Assembly: GCA_007119395.1 (NCBI GenBank)
Contig: SKPS01000190.1
Location: forward strand, 1-6,368
DNA: 6,368 nt
Source: Lentimicrobiaceae bacterium
GTDB lineage: Bacteria; Bacteroidota; Bacteroidia; Bacteroidales; SKPS01
Direction: 5' to 3'
The notes below the pieces were generated by a model, which saw nothing but the letters and a program-made list of their open reading frames with translations, searched no databases and was not told the origin of the DNA. Shown here one piece after another: positions 1-6,117 of the stretch. The position numbers and the translations under genes were made by a program. The number at the start of each line of letters is the position of its first letter. Positions within the stretch are counted from its first letter, which is position 1.

Positions 1-2120
1 GAGGCAGACGGTGAAGCCAACAGCAAAGAGTCGAGGTGAGCGAACTCCGCAATCGGAAGACTGTCCAGTGCCGAGGCACTGAGTGATAGCAATTGGGAAT
101 AAGTCATCTTCAACAGGGTATTATTGGCCATTAATGGCTGAAACTGGCTGCACAAATCCACCGAGTCAGGGGTTAATTGAGAAGTAAAGTTCGGGTTAAA
201 AGGAGGATTGACAGACACATCCCATTGAGAAGTACCTAATTCGAAAGGGGCACCCGTTTTATAATACCACATTATGTTACTGCCTCCGGACTGGTAGCTG
301 CCTACAAGTCTGAGCGGAGGGAAAAGTTCGTTGTGCCACTCATTGTCTGAAGGATTATTTATATGACCTATATTTCTGTAAAACCCATCATTGACTCCAA
401 TTGTTGCATTCATCAACAGAACTCCATATCCATTATAATCGAAAACATTACAATGGATCCAGGAGGGGAAATTCCCATCAGAAAATTGAAGCCCATAATA
501 AGCATTTTCGATAAGATTATGGCTTATTATGCTGTTAACGGTGCTTTCAAGGAAAATACCTTTATTCCCGAAAGTCGAAATTGGGTTCTGATTCAGTCCG
601 TTTGTCATTCTAATTTCATTTCCATAAAACCCAATGTTCTGACCAATGCTCCAGTGAATCCCAACGGTGCTATTGGTGGTATAAGGATAGGCAGAAATCA
701 GCAGTTCGTTGTTGTAAACATTTGTATTATACACATAGTTGCCGTATATACCAGTGATATAGTTTTCGATGTAGTTTGAGTATATTTCACCGTCTATGTG
801 TGTGCACCAATAAGTGTTTATTCCAAAATCACCAAACTCGGCGGCCGGCGTTGTAAACTCAATTCTGTTTGTCGCAGTGGTTAGTTCGGTTTCATAGTAT
901 AACAGGCGTGCCCGTATGCCCGTTAGAACGTTTTCAATTGTGTTTTGAAGTATGTCGATCCGGCTTCCGCCGCCACCACAGCTTATCACGTCAATGCCTT
1001 CGCCTATGGCCAGTGGAATTCCGTTTAATGATTTGGTTTGTATTGAGTTGTCGACAATGTCAATGCTTCCGATTACAGAATTGATTTCTATTCCTTTAAA
1101 GTAGATAATTGCGGCACCTGCATTGTGTTTCCCCAAACTCATCTCATTGTATCTGATATCAGCTCCTACAGGATTGGTATTGGCAGAATGAAGCATGATA
1201 CCACGTGTTGTACCTCCATCGATCAGATTGTTCAGAATTGATAACTCCACATTTCCCGTTACCAGAACACCATGACTTTCAACATCAACAAGTGTGTTTC
1301 TTTCGAAAGTTCCTGTCCCTCCAACTATAAACCGAAAGATATCATTAGGGGAGGTATTGTAATGCTGGAACCCAAATTCTGAGTTCTCCACCAAATTGTT
1401 TATGATTCGGATATCACTGTTTTGAGATGCTATGGCCGCGTTTACATTAATGAAAGAATTCACAGATGCAGAGGCAGAGGCATCTCCGATGGTGAGGATT
1501 GGCCCTGTTGAAACATAGTCGTTTACCGCCACCCCAGCATCTGTTCGTGCATTTGGTGGTACTGGTTGTGCAATGATAGGCTGTGTACTTTGAATGGTAT
1601 TGCCACGGAATTCAATTCTGGGCGACCCTACCCAATCTCTTAATGTCAAAGGATAATAGCATCTGTCGAACTCGTTTGAGTTCAATATTAACTCTGCCCC
1701 AAAGGCTTCAACAAGAACATTCTCGCCATGGATGAAATAATTGTTCCTGGCAAAGATGTAATTGTCCTGATCTGTGGTATAGATGCCGTCCCACATATAA
1801 CCTTCATCACAGCAGTCATAAAAACGATTTCTGTGGAGGAAAAGCTCTGTTGCACCTGGCATCAGTTCAATTCTTGCTTGTTCTGACAAATGGAGGGTGC
1901 ATTGGGTAAACGTACAACTGCCGTCAATATAAACTGTCCCATTGATTTCTATCACATCGCCATTAAAGGTTTGATTTGAGATAATGTCTTGGTCATTGAA
2001 TACATAGTTTGCGGTTGGGATGTCACAGGACATGCATGTGAGCTGTGCATAAGAATGCGTGCACACAAAGAATGCACAGATGACTATACTCGCAAACAGC
2101 ATAAATGTTTGATTTTTCAT
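1..2120 (-). CDS. Secreted right-handed parallel beta-helix repeat protein (C-terminus beyond window)
   Basis: The frame starts at ATG 2120-2118 and runs 706 codons leftwards without a stop, leaving at the left edge, so the gene is partial. Residues 1-25 form a signal peptide: MKN, a hydrophobic core (about 7-20), then cleavage likely after HSYA (22-25), before Q26. A CMSC pair follows at 29-32. From about residue 100 to 590, short rungs recur with an I-x-I-x-x-N-x-I pattern, for example IRIINNLVENS (237-247), VELSILNNLIDGG (291-303), RIDILQNTIENV (387-398) and SIISHNLIENA (530-540). This Asn-rich periodicity is typical of right-handed parallel beta-helix (NosD/pectate-lyase-like) folds. From about 610 the repeat pattern fades. 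In Bacteroidota such proteins are often exported and anchored by a C-terminal type IX sorting domain, but that end is not visible here. Substrate or ligand is unknown. A carbohydrate-active or adhesive role is only inference. No Shine-Dalgarno is present; the start is preceded by an A/C-rich stretch. Confidence 0.9.
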   Translation of the reverse strand, partial: MKNQTFMLFASIVICAFFVCTHSYAQLTCMSCDIPTANYVFNDQDIISNQTFNGDVIEINGTVYIDGSCTFTQCTLHLSEQARIELMPGATELFLHRNRFYDCCDEGYMWDGIYTTDQDNYIFARNNYFIHGENVLVEAFGAELILNSNEFDRCYYPLTLRDWVGSPRIEFRGNTIQSTQPIIAQPVPPNARTDAGVAVNDYVSTGPILTIGDASASASVNSFINVNAAIASQNSDIRIINNLVENSEFGFQHYNTSPNDIFRFIVGGTGTFERNTLVDVESHGVLVTGNVELSILNNLIDGGTTRGIMLHSANTNPVGADIRYNEMSLGKHNAGAAIIYFKGIEINSVIGSIDIVDNSIQTKSLNGIPLAIGEGIDVISCGGGGSRIDILQNTIENVLTGIRARLLYYETELTTATNRIEFTTPAAEFGDFGINTYWCTHIDGEIYSNYIENYITGIYGNYVYNTNVYNNELLISAYPYTTNSTVGIHWSIGQNIGFYGNEIRMTNGLNQNPISTFGNKGIFLESTVNSIISHNLIENAYYGLQFSDGNFPSWIHCNVFDYNGYGVLLMNATIGVNDGFYRNIGHINNPSDNEWHNELFPPLRLVGSYQSGGSNIMWYYKTGAPFELGTSQWDVSVNPPFNPNFTSQLTPDSVDLCSQFQPLMANNTLLKMTYSQLLSLSASALDSLPIAEFAHLDSLLLASPSA

Positions 2121-2223
2121 GGTTTTGGGGTTTAAGAATTACTGTAAAAGTGACTTATGGCATCAATCCCGGGTTTCTATCATCCCCGCTTTCCATTTCT
2201 TCTGAAACACCTTCATCTAAAAG

Positions 2224-2313
2224 TCATTGACCGGCCGTGTCAATGAGCAGTATTCCCCGCCTGAAATGAAATCATCTGCCGTATCAATGAACCGGGGAGG
2301 TCATTGTACGGCC
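2224..2313. repeat. Two inverted repeats made of one 13-base motif, with an alternative long hairpin
   Basis: TCATTGAC (2224-2231) and GTCAATGA (2239-2246) form a perfect 8-bp dyad around a 7-base loop. GCCGTATCAATGA (2278-2290) and TCATTGTACGGC (2301-2312) form a second stem with one bulged base around a 10-base loop. Both use the same motif, GCCGTRTCAATGA. GGCCGTGTCAATGA (2233-2246) can instead pair with TCATTGTACGGCC (2301-2313), helped by CCCCG (2254-2258) against CGGGG (2293-2297). The small hairpins and the long one exclude each other. On the minus strand the first hairpin is followed by CTTTT, a weak terminator-like tail. This could be a protein-binding operator pair, an attenuator in the leader of the beta-helix gene, or a palindromic intergenic repeat. 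The sequence does not decide. Confidence 0.6.
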
Positions 2314-2401
2314 TTGGTTCTTCCAGGTCATTCTTCCCTAACCACAAGATGGATGTGATGTAGAGGCATAAGCAGTCCCCAAAATACGTAACTCGCTGAT
2401 T

Positions 2402-2434
<33 letters not shown>

Positions 2435-2444
2435 AACGCCCCTA

Positions 2445-3057
2445 TTGCGCCAAGCAAAGCCCGTGAAAGGGGGATAAATTAGTTCTTTGAAACCTTTCGT
2501 AGGAAACCTGCAGGTAATCAATCCTGCGCGGTAAAGTTTAACCAACAGCCGGAACCGAGTGTTGCGTAGTGGGTAGAGATGCCTGCACGAAGCGTACACA
2601 GGGAGTACAAAAGCCGTGTGATTGAGCCTCGAAATTTAGTATTCACATGGAGTCTTTGTTGTTAGGGTTACAGGGACAGCACTGACAGACCGTTACTGGT
2701 GAGGGATGTCAGTCCGGTCGGGGTCTAAGAGCAGGGCAAATGTACATTGGGTTTCCACGGGAACTTGGGAGAGCCTCCCGCCTCCACACGTAATGCGGAC
2801 TTACGGGTTGTCCGGACCCAAACAATCCAAGTCAGCCAGGTATCTGTCCCCACCTGGTCAGACATAGAAAAGGGGACAGCGCAAGTGGTATCCGAAGCCG
2901 AGGGGAACCGAAGGCCAGGAGATGGGCGAAGGCAGTCTTAGTATCTTCATAGTACCGTTGAACGGTGGGAAATCAGCTCCATGAAAGCCACCAAGTAGGG
3001 AAGGGAGATACCTGATATACGGAGCTGTATTTTAGAAACACAACATGAAACAGAGTC
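2445..3057 (+). ncRNA. 5' ribozyme part of the group II intron (domains I to early IV)
   Basis: About 610 bases precede the maturase with no real gene; the short frames here look incidental. The region is G-rich, with many short complementary segments, as expected of domains I to III. A candidate exon-binding site 1 is TAGGG (2663-2667), which pairs fully with CCCTA (2440-2444) just before the predicted splice point. A candidate EBS2 is GTTTAA (2536-2541), which would pair at 5 of 6 positions with the exon bases CTAAAC (2432-2437). I have not folded the subdomains, and these tertiary assignments are tentative. Confidence 0.65.
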
Positions 3058-4341
3058 ATGAAAGGAGTGTTAACAGTAGAAATGCAGATAGCGGAAAGAG
3101 CGAGGAAATTTCCAGATCACGCCCTGACCAACCTGCACAAGTTTATCGACGAAGCCTTGTTACATGAATGCTTCAATGGCCTGAATAAGAAAGGGGCAAG
3201 TGGGGTAGATCGTGAGACATGGGCGATGTATGATGAACAGAAAGGGGAGCGAATCCCTGAACTATTAAATGGCTTCAAAAGCGGAAGATACCGTGCTCCG
3301 AATATTCGGAGGGTGTATATTCCGAAAGGAGACGGTCAATTACGGCCACTCGGTATACCGACAATAGAGGACAGGTTATTGCAAACCGCAGTAACCAAAG
3401 TGCTCACGCCGGTATATGAAGCCATATTCCATGATAGTTCGTACGGATACAGGCCGGGTCGATCACAACATCAGGCGCTGAACAAGTTGTTCCAAGAGGT
3501 AAGTTTTAAAGGGATGCGTTATATCATTGACGCAGACCTTAAAGACTACTTTGGGAGCATCAATCATCAGCAACTGAGGGAGTTTCTGGACTTGCGGATA
3601 AACGATGGTGTGGTAAGAAGAGTGTTACACAAGTGGCTCAAGGCAGGTGTACTCGAAGAGGGGAACATAAAGTACCCGACAGAAGGAACACCGCAAGGGG
3701 GAAGTATCTCTCCTTTGCTGAGCAACTTGTACTTGCACTATGTTTTGGATGAGTGGTTTATCAAACAAGTACAACCTTTGCTGAAAGGGGAAAGCTTTAT
3801 TATCAGGTTTGCAGATGACTTCCTATTGGGCTTCACCAACAAGGAGGATGCAATCAGGGTGATGCAGGTGCTCCCGAAACGCTTTGGGAAGTATGGACTA
3901 ATCCTTCACCCGGATAAAACCAGACTTGTAGAGCTGGGCGAAAGGGAGAGGGATAAACCCAGCACGTTCGACTTCCTGGGCTTTACTCATTACATGGGGA
4001 AAAGCAGAAAAGGTAAGACGATCCTAAAGCGGAAAACCAGCAGCAAGAAATTCCGTGCAGCAGTCAAACGTTTGGATGACTGGATACGGAATAACAGGCA
4101 CAATAAGGTTGGCGTGCTGATTAAACAACTTAACCTAAAACTGCGGGGACACTATGGGTACTACGGGATTACATTCAACAGCAGGAAGGTGAATGACTTC
4201 TACTTTCTAACCAGACGCCGACTTCAATTCTGGCTCAATAGAAGAGGAGGAAGACGGATCTGGAGCTGGGGACGGTTTGCCTTGCTTACCGATGAATGGT
4301 ATCCGCTTCTCAAACCCAAGATTTACCACAGCTTTGCTTAG
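3058..4341 (+). CDS. ltrA: Group II intron reverse transcriptase/maturase, lacking an endonuclease domain
   Basis: This 427-residue multifunctional intron protein is expected to bind the unspliced RNA, assist splicing and copy the intron into cDNA at its target. The N-terminal RT part includes KGASGVD (45-51), RRVYIPKGDGQLRPLGIPT (84-102) and YGYRPGRS (129-136). Motif A is IDADLKDYF (157-165), with D160 likely catalytic. Then come TPQGGSISPLLSN (211-223) and FADD (251-254), with D253 and D254 as metal ligands. The family consensus is often YADD; F is a known variant. The thumb/maturase X region follows, with TFDFLGF (303-309) and LRGHYGYYGI (362-371). The protein ends at KIYHSFA with no C-terminal HNH endonuclease, placing it among the shorter endonuclease-lacking lineages. 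ATG 3058 is the first start after an in-frame TGA (3046-3048). ATG 3082 is an alternative, with AGGAG at 3062-3066 but a long 15-base gap. The stop lies only 17 bases before domain V. The frame is intact. Confidence 0.95.
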   Translation: MKGVLTVEMQIAERARKFPDHALTNLHKFIDEALLHECFNGLNKKGASGVDRETWAMYDEQKGERIPELLNGFKSGRYRAPNIRRVYIPKGDGQLRPLGIPTIEDRLLQTAVTKVLTPVYEAIFHDSSYGYRPGRSQHQALNKLFQEVSFKGMRYIIDADLKDYFGSINHQQLREFLDLRINDGVVRRVLHKWLKAGVLEEGNIKYPTEGTPQGGSISPLLSNLYLHYVLDEWFIKQVQPLLKGESFIIRFADDFLLGFTNKEDAIRVMQVLPKRFGKYGLILHPDKTRLVELGERERDKPSTFDFLGFTHYMGKSRKGKTILKRKTSSKKFRAAVKRLDDWIRNNRHNKVGVLIKQLNLKLRGHYGYYGITFNSRKVNDFYFLTRRRLQFWLNRRGGRRIWSWGRFALLTDEWYPLLKPKIYHSFA

Positions 4342-4358
4342 CGAAACCTATATCAGAG

Positions 4359-4391
4359 GAACCGTATGCGGGAAATCCGCTCGTACGGGTC
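4359..4391 (+). ncRNA. Group II intron domain V (catalytic hairpin)
   Basis: The 33-base hairpin runs from GAACCGTA (4359-4366) to TACGGGTC (4384-4391). An inner stem GCGG/CCGC (4368-4371, 4377-4380) carries a GAAAT loop, and a two-base bulge T4381-C4382 sits on the 3' side, with T4367 facing G4383. This is the diagnostic catalytic core of group II introns, normally 34 bases. The usual AGC triad reads AAC here, and its middle base A4361 faces G4389, a mismatch instead of the normal G-U or A-U pair. Confidence 0.88.
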
Positions 4392-4395
4392 TGTG

Positions 4396-4427
4396 GGGGA
4401 GCGGGGAGGTAACGACCCGCTCTACCC
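4396..4427 (+). ncRNA. Group II intron domain VI with branch-point adenosine
   Basis: GAGCGGG (4399-4405) pairs perfectly with CCCGCTC (4416-4422), and GGG (4396-4398) pairs with CCC (4425-4427), leaving T4423 and A4424 unpaired on the 3' strand. A4424 is the expected bulged branch-point adenosine. It follows domain V at the usual short distance. The 3' splice site should lie 7 to 8 bases further on, near 4431, where the sequence is GGAAAAG and not the consensus AY ending. Confidence 0.8.
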
Positions 4428-4431
4428 GGAA

Positions 4432-4600
4432 AAGTAAAAAATCAACAATGGGCGCCCCTGCACCGGCAAAATGTATCTTTTGCAAGAGTGAGTTGAACAG
4501 ATGTAACCCATTCAGCAAATGGGGCGTTCTTATCATAAAAATGCCGAAAACAGAACAGGTTATGGTAAAAGGTTGTGCCATCAATAGTTACAGTAAAAAC
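4432..4600 (-). other. Possible short structured transcript or leader below the minus-strand promoter
   Basis: Read leftwards from the predicted start near 4598, the strand can form a CCCATT/AATGGG hairpin (4507-4512 with 4518-4523), a GCAAAA/TTTTGC hairpin (4466-4471 with 4478-4483), and a GGTGC/GCGCC stem (about 4452-4465). This last stem is followed by a T-rich tail (TTTTTT, read on the minus strand at 4441-4436), resembling an intrinsic terminator. That would give a transcript of about 165 bases. An ATG at 4581 opens a short frame starting MAQPF, but it resembles no protein I know and runs into intron sequence. A small RNA or a leader interrupted by the intron are both possible; neither is proven. 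Confidence 0.3.
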
Positions 4601-4604
4601 AGAG

Positions 4605-4634
4605 CAAATATAGGGAGGCTTTTGCAAAAAGCAA
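4605..4634 (-). promoter_or_regulatory. Bacteroidota-type promoter, TTG-N19-TATATTTG, directing leftward transcription
   Basis: On the minus strand, TATATTTG (4612-4605) matches the TAnnTTTG -7 consensus of the Bacteroidota primary sigma factor at every fixed position. TTG (4634-4632) lies 19 bases upstream, within the usual spacing for the -33 element. Transcription should start near 4598 and run left. No accepted gene lies directly downstream; the intron's 3' end does. Confidence 0.65.
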
Positions 4635-4702
4635 GCATTTTTTGAAAAAAATCTCATGCCACACATCGATCGCGCCTGTTTATATATTGTCTGTCAATTC
4701 AA

Positions 4703-4731
4703 TACGCGTTTTATGGGAGATAATGCGCGTA
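4703..4731. repeat. Compact 29-base hairpin
   Basis: TACGCG (4703-4708) pairs with CGCGTA (4726-4731), and TTAT (4711-4714) pairs with ATAA (4720-4723) around a GGGAG loop. Between the two stems are one T-G wobble and one T-T mismatch. No T-run follows on either strand, so a simple intrinsic terminator is not supported. It could be a protein-binding dyad or chance structure. Confidence 0.45.
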
Positions 4732-4845
4732 AAATAAGTTTACAACCACAACGATCTTTTTGATGTTTGATTTTTGATGAATGATCTCTTTTGATTGCTG
4801 CCCTTCGGAAAGCCAACGGCCATACCTGCCTGCCTGCCATTTTCT

Positions 4846-4936
4846 TTACACAGAGGAAAACATGAGTTAACAGGAGAGTTTCACAGAGGTTCTTTCTCCG
4901 TGAAACTCCATTTTTCCTCTGCGAAGCTCTGTGTAA
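4846..4936. repeat. Intergenic inverted repeat with TTACACAGAG/CTCTGTGTAA ends
   Basis: The outer arms TTACACAGAG (4846-4855) and CTCTGTGTAA (4927-4936) are perfectly complementary over 10 bases. The inner arms GAGTTTCAC (4876-4884) and GTGAAACTC (4900-4908) pair over 9 bases. CAGAGGAAAA (4851-4860) can also pair with TTTTCCTCTG (4913-4922), giving an alternative fold. Similar CTCTGTG and GTGAAACTC words are, from memory, frequent in intergenic regions of Bacteroidota. No coding frame spans it convincingly. Confidence 0.7.
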
Positions 4937-4944
4937 TAAAAAAA

Positions 4945-5000
4945 AGCCAACAGCAAACAGCCAACGGCCAAAAGCCAATAGCCAACCGCCAACCGCCATT
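4945..5000. repeat. Eight tandem degenerate heptamers, AGCCAAC type
   Basis: Exactly eight 7-base units follow in register: AGCCAAC, AGCAAAC, AGCCAAC, GGCCAAA, AGCCAAT, AGCCAAC, CGCCAAC, CGCCATT. A related AGCCAACGGCC also sits upstream at 4811-4821. Such AGCCAAC-like arrays occur between genes in Bacteroidota. The array starts 8 bases after the inverted repeat and ends 80 bases before the barrel gene start. Both strands read through it as low-complexity frames, which are artefacts of the repeat. Confidence 0.8.
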
Positions 5001-5080
5001 TACCCATCAACCAACGCAACCTTTGGCAACGATGAAACGTCATCACCATACAACCGGGAATTTACCAAATTGTTATGATC

Positions 5081-6031
5081 ATGAAGAATAGTCGTGGAGT
5101 TTTGTTGCTTGTTTTTTTCATCATTGTTTGTGGTTCATTTGCACAGGATACCTTAACACCTGTTGAGCGTGAGAAGCTTGAGCTGTTTCGTTTGCGGCAT
5201 GAGATGCTTGATGTTCGCATTGGTTTGCTGGAGCAGCGGATGCTTCAATATATCGAATCTGACGACCGTCAGGTGAAGGCAGCCCTGGACGAGCTATACC
5301 ACATGGTGTGGGAGCTGCAGGATTCTTTGCGCCAATTGGAAGCGTTACTGACCATGGCCCCCCATAGCCCTTATGAGATAGATGGTCGTACGGACGATGC
5401 CCCAGACCGCCCTGTGTGGCCGGAGGCGAGATCCGTTATGGCTCTGCACCCGACGGGTCTGTTCCGTGGAAATTTTGAGCTGAGTGCCGAACGGGTCATC
5501 TCCAGGGCCTGGTCTATAGAACTCTCTCTGATGGGCACGTATGTGACACGTAGCGGTTTAGGCAGCAGGTACCTCAAGAGCCAGGAGTTTACCGTTTTTG
5601 ATGAACTGTCAGGTGGATATGTGCCTTATGAAGGGGAGATGTTTACCGGTTTTGGTTTCATGGTGCGTGCCAAACACTTTCCGATGCAACGGATTGACAC
5701 AGTTCGCTTCCGGGCTCCACTCGGCCTCTACGCTTCTCCCATAGCGCAATACAGGTACTACGATATCCGTGGTGAACGGGAACGCTGGATAGAGGGGAAG
5801 CCAGTGAAGGATGATGTGGTTCGCCATCTCAACAGTTTTGGCTTTGGTGTGGTGCTGGGCTATCAGTTTCCTTTGTTTGAGGTGCTGGCTGTCGACATCT
5901 TTGCCGGAGGAATCATCCGTCTCAGCAAATACAGCACCGAGAGTCATCTGACCCGTTATAAACAGTGGAACAATATTGACTACTCCGGGGTTCTCCCTAC
6001 GGCAGGTATAAAGGTGGGTATTTTACGGTAG
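5081..6031 (+). CDS. Signal peptide, coiled coil and probable outer-membrane beta-barrel protein
   Basis: Start ATG 5081 gives MKNSRG, a normal signal-peptide beginning; ATG 5075, two codons earlier (MIMKNSRG), is the alternative. Numbering from 5075, residues 9-18 are the hydrophobic core and cleavage is likely after SFA (21-23), before Q24. There is no lipobox cysteine. Residues about 30-95 are Leu/Glu/Arg-rich with heptad-like spacing and form a predicted coiled coil. After a proline-rich linker (about 97-118) comes a region of about 190 residues with alternating hydrophobic and polar residues and many aromatics, for example GLFRGNFELSAERV (128-141), GFGFMVRAKHFP and FGFGVVLGYQFPLFEVLAVD. 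These are typical beta-barrel strands of small Bacteroidota outer-membrane proteins. I cannot name a family. A structural or anchoring role in the outer membrane, with the coiled coil in the periplasm, is inference. No Shine-Dalgarno is seen, as is common in this phylum. The neighbour on the right is convergent. Confidence 0.85.
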   Translation: MKNSRGVLLLVFFIIVCGSFAQDTLTPVEREKLELFRLRHEMLDVRIGLLEQRMLQYIESDDRQVKAALDELYHMVWELQDSLRQLEALLTMAPHSPYEIDGRTDDAPDRPVWPEARSVMALHPTGLFRGNFELSAERVISRAWSIELSLMGTYVTRSGLGSRYLKSQEFTVFDELSGGYVPYEGEMFTGFGFMVRAKHFPMQRIDTVRFRAPLGLYASPIAQYRYYDIRGERERWIEGKPVKDDVVRHLNSFGFGVVLGYQFPLFEVLAVDIFAGGIIRLSKYSTESHLTRYKQWNNIDYSGVLPTAGIKVGILR

Positions 6032-6040
6032 GGTAGGGTA

Positions 6041-6117
6041 GCGGTGAAACCGGTGTGGGAAACTCCCTGCATCGACTTGCTTATGGGTTCTCAGCACCCT
6101 TCACCGGTTGGAACCGC
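6041..6117. repeat. Long-armed inverted repeat at the convergent gene ends
   Basis: GCGGT (6041-6045) and ACCGGTG (6049-6055) are mirrored by CACCGGT (6102-6108) and ACCGC (6113-6117), with unpaired bases between the two arm segments. A small GGGA/TCCC hairpin (6057-6060, 6064-6067) sits inside. The right arm lies within the last codons of the minus-strand gene. A bidirectional terminator is possible from position, but neither side has a clear T-run. Confidence 0.45.

Larger units (their letters stand above)
2445..4431 (+). mobile_element. Group II intron with an internal reverse transcriptase/maturase
   Basis: The element comprises a structured 5' region (domains I to IV), a maturase gene in domain IV, then domains V and VI. 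The 5' end is placed at TTGCGCC (2445-2451), which aligns with the group II consensus GTGYG followed by CC but has T in place of the first G. The 3' end is placed 7 bases after the bulged A of domain VI (4424), giving about 4431; the usual terminal AY dinucleotide is not present there. Length would be about 1.99 kb, normal for a bacterial intron with an ORF. It lies between genes and is antisense to the beta-helix gene on its left. Boundaries are uncertain by several bases; the identity as a group II intron is secure from the RT and domain V. Confidence 0.9.
4432..5080. other. Intergenic region between intron and barrel gene, no convincing gene
   Basis: About 650 bases contain no frame that I accept as coding. 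From left to right it holds a structured stretch below a minus-strand promoter (4432-4600), the promoter itself, a hairpin at 4703-4731, a T-rich segment with repeated TTTTTGATG (4757-4765 and 4771-4779), a short CCTG run (4825-4838), a 91-base inverted repeat, and a heptamer array ending at 5000. No plus-strand promoter with both boxes was found for the barrel gene. AACCTTTG (5018-5025) matches 7 of 8 positions of the -7 consensus but has no -33 TTG. Confidence 0.6.

Noticed and set aside
363..779. Plus-strand open frame of 138 codons
   Set aside because: It lies wholly antisense to the 706-codon beta-helix gene, which has a signal peptide and clear repeats; the plus frame has no recognisable domain.
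869..1084. Plus-strand open frame of 71 codons
   Set aside because: Antisense to the beta-helix gene, with unusual Cys/Arg-rich composition and no protein-like features.
2747..2941. Open frame of 64 codons upstream of the maturase
   Set aside because: It lies in the structured ribozyme part of the group II intron and has no domain; an open frame by chance in GC-rich stem sequence.
2437..4458. CGCCCCT at both intron flanks (2437-2443 and 4453-4458 region) as a target-site duplication
   Set aside because: The copies are short and not at equivalent distances from the junctions, and group II retrohoming does not make target duplications.
4277..4645. Plus-strand frame of 122 codons overlapping the maturase end
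   Set aside because: It overlaps the maturase in another frame and then runs through domains V and VI, which are RNA structures.
4348..4666. Minus-strand frames of 74 and 78 codons
   Set aside because: They read through or end beside the intron 3' RNA structures and resemble nothing known. The ATG at 4581 lies close below a good promoter, so this is kept only as a remark under the candidate transcript.
4945..5000. CRISPR array
   Set aside because: The repeat unit is 7 bases, contiguous, with no spacers and no cas genes nearby.
4694..5091. Frames of 60 to 101 codons on both strands
   Set aside because: Their translations are low-complexity products of the heptamer array and inverted repeat, for example repeated GWLLA/AVG words.
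5371..5947. Minus-strand frames of 68 and 112 codons
   Set aside because: Both are antisense to the barrel gene, which has a signal peptide and coherent domain order.
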